In this document: positions 18,519 to 26,661 of the stretch, one piece after another
How the letters are laid out: each line of letters begins with the position of its first letter
How positions within the stretch are numbered: position 1 is the first letter of the stretch
DNA from: Ch67 sp041395845
GTDB lineage: Bacteria > Pseudomonadota > Gammaproteobacteria > Pseudomonadales > Ketobacteraceae
Reading direction: 5' to 3'
Assembly: GCA_041395845.1 (NCBI GenBank)
Contig: JAWKZS010000011.1
Location: 62,001 to 126,000 of the forward strand
DNA length: 64,000 nucleotides
The notes under the pieces: model-generated
Seen by the model: the letters and a program-made list of their open reading frames with translations, nothing else
Databases searched by the model: none
What the model was told of the DNA's origin: nothing
Made by a program: the position numbers and the translations under genes

Positions 18519-19169
18519 ATGACTGAACCCCAAACCCGCGCCGAACAGAAACAGCAGACCCGCGAAGCCATCATGGCGGCCGCCATCAAAAAGATGAATG
18601 AAGACCGGGGCTTTTCCAGCCTGAGCCTGCGCGAAGTCGCAAAAGAGGCCGGCATCGCGCCGACATCGTTCTACCGTCACTTTGAAAACATGGAAGAACT
18701 GGCGCTGGAACTGGTGAAGGAAGCCGGTACTGCCCTGTTCAAGATCATGCAGGACACCCGGGAAGCAGAAGAACAGGGACAAAGCGTGGCGGAACTTGCG
18801 GTGGCGGTCTGCATGTCACATTTTCGCGCCAACGGCCCGCTGTTCCGGGTACTGGCACGGGAAGCGACTGGCAACTCGCCAATCATTCGCCGCGCCATCC
18901 AGAAAGTACTGAACGAACTCACGCGACAGCTATCCACCGTGATTGAAATGGAAATGAAACGGCGCCAGCGCAATCTCACCAATTCCATGTGGATTGCTGA
19001 AGCCATTATTACCATCATTTTTTACATTGGTGTTTCCACCATCGACCTGCCACCCAACAAGCAGGCCGACGCGGAAAAACGTCTGGTTCACCATATTCGC
19101 GCCATCTACTGGGGTGCCGAAGCGATGGCCAACACCCAGCATCTGGAGCGTCAGCTGATGCTGAGCTGA
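18519..19169 (+). CDS. fabR: FabR-like TetR-family regulator
   Basis: The product has 216 residues. Its HTH region reads SLSLREVAKEAGIAPTSFYRHF (given here in two motifs: SLSLREVAKEAG, IAPTSFYRHF), nearly the same as the recognition region of E. coli FabR. FabR represses unsaturated-fatty-acid genes and reads the ratio of unsaturated to saturated acyl thioesters. The gene is divergent from the wax-ester operon and the intervening region has a matching palindrome. ATG at 18519 is the conserved start; an in-frame upstream extension to 18411 covers the promoter and is unlikely. The ligand response of this protein is inferred from the family. Confidence 0.82.
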   Translation: MTEPQTRAEQKQQTREAIMAAAIKKMNEDRGFSSLSLREVAKEAGIAPTSFYRHFENMEELALELVKEAGTALFKIMQDTREAEEQGQSVAELAVAVCMSHFRANGPLFRVLAREATGNSPIIRRAIQKVLNELTRQLSTVIEMEMKRRQRNLTNSMWIAEAIITIIFYIGVSTIDLPPNKQADAEKRLVHHIRAIYWGAEAMANTQHLERQLMLS

Positions 19170-19787
19170 TCAGGGCTTGATGGCGATCCCGGTGATGATG
19201 GGTGCCGCCAGCGCAGGCACTTTCGGATGGGTGAAATCGTCGATGGTGTGATATTCAAAACCGGCACCTTCAAACACGGCGCGGGTGTTGCGATTCAACT
19301 CGCAACCGCACGCCAGCTTGCGCCACAGTGGATTCACCCGGTCCTGCCAGCGCTTGATACTGTGATCATTTGACGCCACATGCTCGAAGAACATCAGCTT
19401 GCCACCCGGACGCAGCACCCGGAACGCTTCCCGCGCTGCCTTTTCCGGCTCGGGAATGGTACAGAACACCAGACAGGCAACCACGGTATCAAATTCTGCT
19501 TCCGCAAACGGCAGCGCTCGCGCATCCCCGGTGGTCAGGGTGACCGGAACCCCATGGCTGGAAGCAGCCGCCAGGCGACGCGCTTTTTCCAGCATGGATT
19601 CCACTGGCTCAATCCCGACGATTTCCTCAACGTGGGACTGGTAGTAGCCAAGATTGGCACCGGTACCGGCACCAATCTCCAGCACCCGCCCTTCCGCCTG
19701 CGCAATCAGTTCAGCAATCTGCCGGCGGAAGGCCCGGGTGGCAAACTCCATCATCGGCGGAAAAATATGGCTTTCGTAGAAACTCAT
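19170..19787 (-). CDS. class I SAM-dependent methyltransferase
   Basis: The 205-residue product has the SAM-binding motif I as VLEIGAGTGANL (about residues 34-45), an acidic residue at the end of beta-2 (GIEPVESML), GDARALPF and the VLRPGGKL post-motif. This is a Methyltransf_11-type fold, related to the UbiE/COQ5 and phospholipid-methylase group. The substrate is unknown. Its start overlaps the stop of the EamA transporter gene by 4 bases, so the two form an operon. Its stop abuts that of the fabR-like gene without an evident terminator. Confidence 0.8.
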   Translation of the reverse strand: MSFYESHIFPPMMEFATRAFRRQIAELIAQAEGRVLEIGAGTGANLGYYQSHVEEIVGIEPVESMLEKARRLAAASSHGVPVTLTTGDARALPFAEAEFDTVVACLVFCTIPEPEKAAREAFRVLRPGGKLMFFEHVASNDHSIKRWQDRVNPLWRKLACGCELNRNTRAVFEGAGFEYHTIDDFTHPKVPALAAPIITGIAIKP

Positions 19788-20680
19788 GTCACCCTCGGCA
19801 AAGTCAGTTTCGCAAACAGCGCGTCACCCCAATAGTACAGCAGCAATGCCGTTGCGATCATGGCTGCACCCGCCAAAAGATTGTGGGTAATCACCTCTCC
19901 GTTCAGCAGCGCCCCCAGCGTCACTGCCAGCACCGGTGTGATCATGGTGGTCAGCGCTACGGTGCTCGCCTGCAAGTGCTTCAGAATATAGAAGTAACAG
20001 AAGAAGCCGACGAAAGATCCGAATACCGCAAGGTACACGATCGCGCCAACAGTGCGTGGCTGGATGGATTCGATCTGCAACCCCATGATGGCGGCAGCGA
20101 TCCCATACAGCGGTGTGGCGAGGGTCAGCGCACCCACGGTCTGCGCGAATGGCTGCACCACCGGGCCTTCCCGCTTCAGCATCACACCACTGAAGCTGAA
20201 ACAGAACACCGAAAACAGCACCAGCGCAAAACCGGTCAGGCTACCCTGCAACGCTACCACTTCATGCCGGAACACCACCACCAGCCCCAGCACACCCGTG
20301 ACCATCGCCAGCCATTTGCTCAGCGAAAATGGCGGCTCGTTCAGCAGAAAGCGCGCCAGCACCGCCGAGATCACCGGCGACATGCCATACATGATGGAAA
20401 TCAGCCCTGACGAAATGGTTTGCGCGCCGATATAGGTGCACAGCAGCCCTAGGAAAACACCAATATTGGAATACGCGTAAACTCTCAAGGCTTTGCGATG
20501 CCACGGCACTGCTACCCCTGCCAGTCGCACCAGCATCCAGCCCAGCGCGGTCGCCAGCAGAATACGCGCGAACGCGCCCGCCGCGGGGGAGATACCATAG
20601 GCACTCCATTTCACCCCCAGCGGCGTGGTGGACCAGACCATGATCACGGCAAGATAGGCAGCCGGCACAGACATTTTCAT
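19784..20680 (-). CDS. EamA/DMT-family membrane transporter
   Basis: The 298-residue product shows about ten hydrophobic segments in two EamA repeats (AAYLAVIMVWSTTPLGVKW at the start, then a second set from about residue 150). Members of this drug/metabolite superfamily usually export small metabolites or amino acids. It starts at 20680 (MKMSVPAAY) behind GGAGCAA. It is coupled to the methyltransferase gene, whose product might act on the same compound. The substrate cannot be named. Confidence 0.82.
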   Translation of the reverse strand: MKMSVPAAYLAVIMVWSTTPLGVKWSAYGISPAAGAFARILLATALGWMLVRLAGVAVPWHRKALRVYAYSNIGVFLGLLCTYIGAQTISSGLISIMYGMSPVISAVLARFLLNEPPFSLSKWLAMVTGVLGLVVVFRHEVVALQGSLTGFALVLFSVFCFSFSGVMLKREGPVVQPFAQTVGALTLATPLYGIAAAIMGLQIESIQPRTVGAIVYLAVFGSFVGFFCYFYILKHLQASTVALTTMITPVLAVTLGALLNGEVITHNLLAGAAMIATALLLYYWGDALFAKLTLPRVT

Positions 20681-20797
20681 TTGCTCCTTTACTTTTTTTC
20701 GGGTGCACGCTGCCGTCGCACGCCATGCATTCCCTGTGCGGCAGAAACAGACCCGATTGCTGATTTCACAGAATTCGCCAGTCAGCAGCCCAAAAAC

Positions 20798-20834
20798 AAA
20801 AAGGCCGCAGGTTCCGGGAACGCTGCGGCCTTTT
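20798..20834. terminator. strong bidirectional terminator
   Basis: A 10-bp stem (AAGGCCGCAG/CTGCGGCCTT) is flanked by A and T runs. On the minus strand it directly follows the 45-codon reading frame at 20851-20988, which supports that frame as a transcribed unit. Confidence 0.8.
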
Positions 20835-20850
20835 GAAAACAGGTGTATCG

Positions 20851-20988
20851 CTATTCTGAAACCACCTCCGCCACAGTCATTCCCGCCTTACGCCACATAC
20901 GCACTCGCGCACGGGCCATCGCGCAACGTTTGGGTGCCGCGACGCGCAGGTTGGAAGCTGTAATGGAGACTGTGATTTGAGGTGTCAT
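20851..20988 (-). CDS. small basic protein of unknown function (45 residues)
   Basis: An ATG at 20988 opens a 45-codon frame ending in TAG at 20851. The product begins MTPQITVSITASNLRV and has a basic centre (MARARVRMWRKAGM). The stop codon is 17 bases before a strong terminator in the same direction, which is what a real short gene would show. There is only a weak GAG as ribosome-binding site. It lies divergently from cca. No family is recognised, and a non-coding transcript is also possible. Confidence 0.4.
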   Translation of the reverse strand: MTPQITVSITASNLRVAAPKRCAMARARVRMWRKAGMTVAEVVSE

Positions 20989-21068
20989 AGCTCTACACTA
21001 TAGGTGGCCAGTGAAATCACGGTCAATCGGTTTTTCGCAGTTTCAACAAATAATTCACAAACGGTGTT

Positions 21069-22325
21069 ATGGATATTTTTCTGGTAGGTGGCGCGGTACG
21101 CGACAAGCTGATGGGGCTCCCCGGCAAGGATCGCGATTGGGTGGTTGTCGGCGGCAGCGAAAAAGCCATGCGCGATCAGGGCTTTGTTCCCGTCGGCAAA
21201 GACTTTCCCGTGTTTCTGCATCCTGACACCAAAGAGGAATACGCCCTTGCCCGCACCGAACGCAAGAGCGGCAAAGGCTATACCGGCTTTGAATGCTACA
21301 GTGGTAGTGAAGTGACCCTGGAGCAGGATCTGTCGCGCCGGGACCTCACCATCAATGCCATGGCGGAACACACCGACGGCACTCTGGTGGACCCGTTCAA
21401 CGGCCAGCGCGACCTGCGGGAAAAATGGCTGCGCCATGTTTCTCCAGCGTTTGTCGAAGATCCCCTGCGGGTATTGCGAGTCGCACGCTTTCTCGCGCGC
21501 TTTGATCCCTTCGGCTTTCGCATCGCACCGGAAACACTCGCCCTGATGCGCACACTGGCGAGCAGCGGCGAACTGCGCCATCTGACCCCGGAACGGGTGT
21601 GGACCGAAACTGAAAAAGCCCTGCGCGAACCCTGCCCCTGGCGTTATTTCGAAGCGCTGCGCGACTGCGGCGCGCTGGCCGAGATACTGCCCGAACTGGA
21701 TCGACTGTTCGGCGTGCCACAACCGCCCAAGCATCATCCGGAAATCGATACCGGCGTTCATGTGATGATGACGCTGCAGGCAGCGCTGCCGCTTTTGAAG
21801 GATGCTGAGAATGACGTCCGCGTCGCCGTACTGTTTGCCCTGGTTTGCCACGACCTGGGCAAAGGCATGACACCCCAGCAGGACTGGCCCAGCCATCACG
21901 GCCATGAAGATATCAGCGAGCACCTGGCGGAAGCAGTCTGCACACGCCTGCGCACCCCCAATCCGGTCAAGCGCCTGGCAAAGCTCGTCGCGAAATATCA
22001 CACCCACAGCCATCGCGCCCTGGAACTGAAACCGTCAACCGTGATGCGCCTGCTGGAAGCCCTCGACGCCCTGCGTCGCCCCGAAACGCTGGATCACTTT
22101 CTGCTGGCCTGCGAAGCCGACGCCAAAGGCCGTACCGGTTTTGAACAGCGCGAATACCCCCAGACAGATTATCTACGGGATTGCGCAACCGCGGCACGCC
22201 GTGTTGAAGTACAGCCTCTGGTCGCCTTGGGATACCGCGGCGAAACCCTGGGTACCGAATTACGCAAACGCCGGATCGACGCGATTCGCGTGGTCAAACA
22301 GTGCTATGTAAAGGATTCGACATGA
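21069..22325 (+). CDS. cca: multifunctional CCA tRNA nucleotidyltransferase
   Basis: The 418-residue product adds and repairs the 3' CCA of tRNAs and, in this multifunctional type, also carries phosphohydrolase activity. The class II nucleotidyltransferase head begins MDIFLVGGAVRD with the catalytic D21xD23 pair (GKDRDW), then RRDLTINAMA and VEDPLRVLRVARF. The C-terminal HD domain is seen at H261-D262 (CHDLGKG). Its stop overlaps the ATG of the pteridine reductase gene (ATGA), a conserved coupling in Pseudomonas relatives. Confidence 0.95.
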   Translation: MDIFLVGGAVRDKLMGLPGKDRDWVVVGGSEKAMRDQGFVPVGKDFPVFLHPDTKEEYALARTERKSGKGYTGFECYSGSEVTLEQDLSRRDLTINAMAEHTDGTLVDPFNGQRDLREKWLRHVSPAFVEDPLRVLRVARFLARFDPFGFRIAPETLALMRTLASSGELRHLTPERVWTETEKALREPCPWRYFEALRDCGALAEILPELDRLFGVPQPPKHHPEIDTGVHVMMTLQAALPLLKDAENDVRVAVLFALVCHDLGKGMTPQQDWPSHHGHEDISEHLAEAVCTRLRTPNPVKRLAKLVAKYHTHSHRALELKPSTVMRLLEALDALRRPETLDHFLLACEADAKGRTGFEQREYPQTDYLRDCATAARRVEVQPLVALGYRGETLGTELRKRRIDAIRVVKQCYVKDST

Positions 22326-23068
22326 CAACAGACAACTCGAATAAAGTCGCCCTGATCACCGGTTCCGCCAAACGCATTGGCGCCTACACCGCCGAATACT
22401 TTCATGCGCGCGGTTACGACATCATTCTGCACTACCGCCACTCCGGCGACAGCGCGAAAAGCCTGCGCGACCAACTCAATGCTGCCCGCCCACATTCCTG
22501 CATCGCACTGCACGCCGATCTTGCTGATCCCGCCGCCTGGGAACAGCTGGCCGAGCAGGCCCGCAGCTGGAAACACCGGCTGGATCTGCTGGTAAACAAT
22601 GCCTCTTCCTTTTATGCAACCGAATTCGGCGCGACATCGCTGGAACAGTGGAACGACCTGTTTGCCAGTAACGCGATGGCGCCGTTCTTTATCACCCAAC
22701 ACCTGCTGCCGATCCTGAAACAGTCTCGCGGCAATGTGGTAAACATCGTCGACATCACCGCCGACCGGCCACTGCCCGACTTCACGCCCTACTGCATGGC
22801 CAAGGCAGCACTCAAGGCCATGACACTGGGTCTTGCCAAGGCGCTGGCACCGGACGTCCGGGTCAACGGCATTGCCCCCGGCGCCATCATCTGGCCGGAT
22901 CAGGGGCAGATTTCTGAAGCAGAACAACGCGCCACCCTCGCGCGCACGCCATTACAAACCATGGGCAGTCCGGAAGACATCGCTCGCACGATTTATTTTC
23001 TGGCGGAAGGCGCCCCCTTCATTACCGGGCAGATCATTGCGGTTGATGGGGGATTGAATCTGGCGTGA
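22322..23068 (+). CDS. pteridine reductase (FolM-like SDR)
   Basis: The 248-residue SDR has the arginine-bearing cofactor motif TGSAKRIG (TGxxxRxG) that marks pteridine reductases, then NNASSFY, Y167xxxK-type YCMAKAAL, and a C-terminal FITGQIIAVDGG. It is predicted to reduce dihydrobiopterin or dihydrofolate with NADPH. The ATG at 22322 overlaps the cca stop. It converges on folK and folB, whose pathway supplies its pterin substrates. Confidence 0.85.
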   Translation: MTTDNSNKVALITGSAKRIGAYTAEYFHARGYDIILHYRHSGDSAKSLRDQLNAARPHSCIALHADLADPAAWEQLAEQARSWKHRLDLLVNNASSFYATEFGATSLEQWNDLFASNAMAPFFITQHLLPILKQSRGNVVNIVDITADRPLPDFTPYCMAKAALKAMTLGLAKALAPDVRVNGIAPGAIIWPDQGQISEAEQRATLARTPLQTMGSPEDIARTIYFLAEGAPFITGQIIAVDGGLNLA

Positions 23069-23086
23069 TCAACGACGCGATCGTTT

Positions 23087-23569
23087 TCAGCAATCCAGCG
23101 TCACGACGCGCAGGGGCACAGCAACAGGGAAACGTTGCCACAAAATTTTAAATGATTGCCGCTCCACCGGGTGCAGCTGCTCCGGCGCCAACTCGGCAAG
23201 GGGCTGTAACACATAGGCACGCGACAGCACATCGCGGTGGGGCAGTTGAACACCACCCACCTCACCGACCTGATCACCGTACATCAACAGATCAATATCC
23301 AGCGCACAGACACCGGGAGCACCGTCCCGGTCACGCCCGCAGCAGGCTTCGATCTCGCGCAGCTGCTGCTTAAGTGCGGCAACCGAAGTATCGGTTTCCA
23401 GCATCACTACCAGATTAAAATACGGCGCACCGGAGTGGCCATGGGGCGCGCTTTCATACACGGATGAACGCTGTAGCGATCCAAAGGACGCACTCAGCAA
23501 TTCAATCGCCGAACACAGATTGCGCTCCCGATCGTGATTGCTGCCCAGCCCCAGGAACACCGTGTTCAT
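23087..23569 (-). CDS. folK: 2-amino-4-hydroxy-6-hydroxymethyldihydropteridine diphosphokinase
   Basis: The 160-residue enzyme transfers pyrophosphate from ATP to 6-hydroxymethyldihydropterin in folate synthesis. It starts VFLGLGSNHDRERNL and carries the family signature DRDGAPGVCALDIDLLMYGD (magnesium-binding Asp pair) and LPHRDVLSRAYVLQPL. Its ATG overlaps the folB stop by one base (TGATG), so folB and folK are coupled. Confidence 0.93.
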   Translation of the reverse strand: MNTVFLGLGSNHDRERNLCSAIELLSASFGSLQRSSVYESAPHGHSGAPYFNLVVMLETDTSVAALKQQLREIEACCGRDRDGAPGVCALDIDLLMYGDQVGEVGGVQLPHRDVLSRAYVLQPLAELAPEQLHPVERQSFKILWQRFPVAVPLRVVTLDC

Positions 23570-23925
23570 CAGTTCCGGCTTCCCCGCTCGATCAACACAC
23601 CTACTGAATGAGCATTGGCCACCGCGCCGGGCTTGCTGACCCGCAACCGCAACCAGCGCACATCGAATTCGTCCTGCAGAATGGTCGCGATGGATTCCGC
23701 CATTTTTTCCACCAGATGAAAACCGCTGTCACCGACAAACTGGGTCAGCCGATTCGCAACCGCCTTGTAATCCAGCGCATGTTCCAGGTGATCAGTCTGC
23801 GCCGCCTGCCGGATGTCGACACCCATTTCAATATCGAGCACCACGGTCTGACGAATGCGGCGCTCCCACTCGAACGCCCCGATCACGGTCTGCACTTTCA
23901 AGTCCCGAATAAATACGATATCCAT
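23569..23925 (-). CDS. folB: dihydroneopterin aldolase
   Basis: The 118-residue product starts MDIVFIRDLKVQTVIGAFEWE, the usual FolB N terminus, followed by DYKAVANRLTQFV, the catalytic Glu/Lys-rich LVEKMAESIA and the terminal VSKPGAVANAHSVGVLIER. It cleaves dihydroneopterin to hydroxymethyldihydropterin and glycolaldehyde. The ATG at 23925 fits family length; a frame to 23991 overlaps the plsY region. It is divergent from plsY. Confidence 0.93.
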   Translation of the reverse strand: MDIVFIRDLKVQTVIGAFEWERRIRQTVVLDIEMGVDIRQAAQTDHLEHALDYKAVANRLTQFVGDSGFHLVEKMAESIATILQDEFDVRWLRLRVSKPGAVANAHSVGVLIERGSRN

Positions 23926-24014
23926 CCCATTTGCCTGTTGCAGGGCCTGCGGCCTGATTACACTTGAGGGAGTCGCTTCGAAATGAAACAATTCCTGAAA
24001 CTTTATTTACGCTT

Positions 24015-24641
24015 GTGGTGATCGCCCTGGACAGCCTGTTGGCCATCGTGCTCTGGACATTCTCATACCTGCTGGGATCGGTTTCCACTGCGATACTGGT
24101 TTGTCGACTGTTTGGCTATCCTGATCCCCGCTCCACCGGGTCACTCAACCCGGGCGCCACCAACGTACTGCGGGTGGGCGGCAAGGTGGCGGCCATTTTC
24201 ACACTGATTGGCGATGTTGCCAAAGGCATTGTGCCGGTGGTGCTGGCCCGGGAGCTGGGGCTGAGCGAGAACAGCGCTGCCTACTGCGGCTTCTGTGCTT
24301 TTCTGGGCCATCTGTATCCGGTGTATTTTGATTTCCGTGGCGGCAAGGGTGTGGCCACTGCCATGGGTGCACTGGTGGCACTGCACTGGCCGACCGCCTG
24401 CCTGATTGGTCTGGTGTGGGCGGTGGTTGCTTACACCACCCGGATCAGTTCGCTGGCAGCAATCGTCGCCTTTTTTACCGCCCCGATGCTGGTACTGATT
24501 ACCAAGGCCGGGCTGTTCTATCCGATTCTGGTGCTGTCGCTGATGCTGCTGCTGCGTCACCACAGCAATATCGCTCAGCTGCTGAAGGGCGAGGAACAAC
24601 CCATCAGCGAACCCGCAAAAGACGCCGATTCAACCAGCTGA
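24015..24641 (+). CDS. plsY: acyl-phosphate:glycerol-3-phosphate acyltransferase
   Basis: The product (about 208 residues) is an inner-membrane enzyme that makes lysophosphatidic acid from acyl-phosphate and glycerol 3-phosphate. Conserved motifs are visible: SGSLNPGATNVLRVGGK-type (SLNPGATNVLRVGGK), GHLYPVYFDFRGGKGVAT and several hydrophobic segments. The start is uncertain. GTG codons at 24015 and 24018 fit family length but lack a clear ribosome-binding site, and a TTG at 23964 would add 17 residues. The stop abuts the tsaD stop on the other strand. Confidence 0.85.
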   Translation: MVIALDSLLAIVLWTFSYLLGSVSTAILVCRLFGYPDPRSTGSLNPGATNVLRVGGKVAAIFTLIGDVAKGIVPVVLARELGLSENSAAYCGFCAFLGHLYPVYFDFRGGKGVATAMGALVALHWPTACLIGLVWAVVAYTTRISSLAAIVAFFTAPMLVLITKAGLFYPILVLSLMLLLRHHSNIAQLLKGEEQPISEPAKDADSTS

Positions 24642-25676
24642 TCAGCCGTTACCGGCCTTCAATTCCGACATGGGCCAGCGCGCCCGCACCTGCACATTCA
24701 GATTGGGCACCGCCCCTGCCAGAATCCGCTGGTAGCCGGCGTAGGCGATCATGGCGCCGTTGTCCGTACAGTATTTGAGCTGGGGATAGAACACCTGGGC
24801 GCCCAGCTTTGCCACCACCGCCTGCAGGCGTTCCCGCAACCGCAGATTGGCGCTCACGCCACCTGCAATCACCAGCTGCTTGGCGCCTGTCTGCTGCAGC
24901 GCCCGCCGGCACTTGATCGCCAGCGTCTCGACCACGGCATCCTCGAACGCCCAACAAATGTCATCTATATCCTGCTCGCGCAAGCCGGTTGGTGACTGCT
25001 CACACGCTTCTTTGGTATTGAGAGTAAAGGTTTTCAGGCCGCTGAAACTGAAGGCCAGACCGGGGCGATCGCACATGGGGCGGGGAAACTGAAAGCGCTG
25101 GGGATTACCTTTCACTGCCCGCGCCGCCAGCCGGGGGCCACCGGGATAGCCCAGACCCAGCATCTTGGCCGTCTTGTCGAAGGCTTCGCCCGCCGCATCA
25201 TCCAGGGATTCCCCCAGAATCTCGTAATCCCCGATGGCTTTCACGTTGACCAGCATGGTGTGACCGCCGCTGACCAGCAGGGCCACAAAAGGTGCCACCG
25301 GGGCCGGATCTTCCAGCATGGGGGCCAGCAGGTGACCTTCCATATGATGTACCGGGAAACTGGGCACTCCCCAGGCATAAGCCAGACTTTTGGCCACCGC
25401 AGCCCCCACCATCAGGGCGCCTACCAGACCGGGGCCGGCGGTATAAACGATGGCGTCCACCTGCTGCGGGCTGCAGTCGGCACGGGCCAGCACATCCTTG
25501 ATCAGGGGAATTACCTTGCGAATATGGTCCCGCGACGCCAGTTCCGGCACCACACCGCCATATTCCGCGTGCAGTTCCACCTGGCTGTAAAGTGCGTCTG
25601 CCAGAATCCCGGCCTCACTGTCATACAGTGCAATACCGGTTTCATCGCAGGATGTTTCAATGCCTAATACGCGCAC
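24642..25676 (-). CDS. tsaD: tRNA N6-adenosine threonylcarbamoyltransferase
   Basis: The 344-residue product is the catalytic subunit for t6A37 formation in tRNAs reading ANN codons. It begins MRVLGIETSCDETGIALYD and holds the metal-binding pair H111-MEG-H115, the SGGHTML segment and the VIAGGVSANLRLRE motif. The two nearby CAT-anticodon tRNAs are in the class of substrates that need t6A37. It is divergent from rpsU, with the promoter between them. Confidence 0.96.
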   Translation of the reverse strand: MRVLGIETSCDETGIALYDSEAGILADALYSQVELHAEYGGVVPELASRDHIRKVIPLIKDVLARADCSPQQVDAIVYTAGPGLVGALMVGAAVAKSLAYAWGVPSFPVHHMEGHLLAPMLEDPAPVAPFVALLVSGGHTMLVNVKAIGDYEILGESLDDAAGEAFDKTAKMLGLGYPGGPRLAARAVKGNPQRFQFPRPMCDRPGLAFSFSGLKTFTLNTKEACEQSPTGLREQDIDDICWAFEDAVVETLAIKCRRALQQTGAKQLVIAGGVSANLRLRERLQAVVAKLGAQVFYPQLKYCTDNGAMIAYAGYQRILAGAVPNLNVQVRARWPMSELKAGNG

Positions 25677-25726
25677 GGGGTCACCTTTTAATCAGAGGCT
25701 GGCGATATTAACGGATTCAGGGGGCT

Positions 25727-25755
25727 TTGCAATTGCCCGCCAATCCCTTTAAAAT
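25727..25755 (+). promoter_or_regulatory. sigma-70 promoter of the rpsU-yqeY-dnaG-rpoD operon
   Basis: TTGCAA (25727-25732) and TAAAAT (25750-25755) are separated by the optimal 17 bases. This would give a leader of about 120 bases before rpsU. Confidence 0.6.
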
Positions 25756-25885
25756 GCGACACCCCTATGGCCAGGGGATAAACGTCATGTTTCCCTGCCA
25801 TACTGATTTGAACACGGTTATAGGGCGCAAACTGCAATCTATAACGAACATGCACTAGCGAATATTTTGTAAGGTGATGATTTAA

Positions 25886-26101
25886 ATGCCACAGGTCAAG
25901 GTCAAAGAAAACGAGCCGTTCGACGTTGCACTGCGTCGCTTCAAGCGTTCCTGCGAGAAAGCGGGTGTTCTGGCGGAAGTTCGCCGTCGCGAGTTTTACG
26001 AAAAGCCCACCCAGATCCGCAAGCGCAAGCAAGCTGCTGCAGTAAAGCGCCACGCCAAGAAAGTGGCTCGTGACGTCGTTCGTCGCAAGCGCCTGTACTG
26101 A
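25886..26101 (+). CDS. rpsU: 30S ribosomal protein S21
   Basis: The 71-residue basic protein (MPQVKVKENEPFDVALRRFK, then KRKQAAAVKRHAKK and a terminal RRKRLY) is a full-length bS21, which helps the 30S subunit pair with mRNA leaders. It has a good AAGGTGAT ribosome-binding site. It is the first gene of the macromolecular-synthesis operon with yqeY, dnaG and rpoD. Confidence 0.98.
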   Translation: MPQVKVKENEPFDVALRRFKRSCEKAGVLAEVRRREFYEKPTQIRKRKQAAAVKRHAKKVARDVVRRKRLY

Positions 26102-26134
26102 TCACCTGACAGATCAAAATTACCTTACACGACT

Positions 26135-26161
26135 ACGCCGACGGGCTTCCCGTTTCGGCGT
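26135..26161 (+). terminator. hairpin between rpsU and yqeY (probable attenuator)
   Basis: The stem ACGCCGA/TCGGCGT, with an inner CGGG/CCCG pairing, is followed by ATTTGTGTTT. This weak terminator is consistent with partial read-through, leaving more rpsU than dnaG message as in related operons. Confidence 0.6.
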
Positions 26162-26204
26162 ATTTGTGTTTGCCTGGAACCGATAAAAACACAGGGGATT
26201 CCGC

Positions 26205-26657
26205 ATGTCCAAGTCAGCCATCCAAGCCCGCATCAACGAAGCCGTGAAAGACGCCATGCGCGCCAAAGATAAAGAGCGCCTGAACACCCTGCGCCTGGCC
26301 ACTGCCGAATTCAAGAAAGTGGAAGTGGACGAGCGCATCGAGCTGGACGACGCCCGCGTTATCGCGATCATCGACAAGATGATCAAGCAGCGCAAGGACA
26401 GCGTTTCCCAGTTCACCAGCGGTGGCCGCCAGGATCTGGCGGACAAGGAGCAGGCGGAAATCACGGTACTGACCGAATTCCTGCCCGCCGCCCTGAGCGA
26501 TGCCGAACTCGACGATCTGATCAAACAGACCATTGCCGACACCGGCGCCGAAGGCATGAAGGACATGGGCAAAGTGATGGCGGCGCTGAAACCCCAGGTG
26601 CAAGGCCGCACCGACATGGGAGCCCTGAGCCAGAAAATCAAGGGACTACTGGGCTGA
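26205..26657 (+). CDS. yqeY: GatB/YqeY domain protein
   Basis: The 150-residue product is a YqeY-type protein similar to the tail domain of the aspartyl/glutamyl-tRNA amidotransferase B subunit. It begins with ARINEAVKDAMRAKDKERL and ends with the conserved GMKDMGKVMAALKPQVQGR and MGALSQKIKGLL. It is thought to bind tRNA, but its role is not settled. It sits between rpsU and dnaG, four bases before the dnaG start, as in Pseudomonas. Confidence 0.93.
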   Translation: MSKSAIQARINEAVKDAMRAKDKERLNTLRLATAEFKKVEVDERIELDDARVIAIIDKMIKQRKDSVSQFTSGGRQDLADKEQAEITVLTEFLPAALSDAELDDLIKQTIADTGAEGMKDMGKVMAALKPQVQGRTDMGALSQKIKGLLG

Positions 26658-26661
26658 TTGA

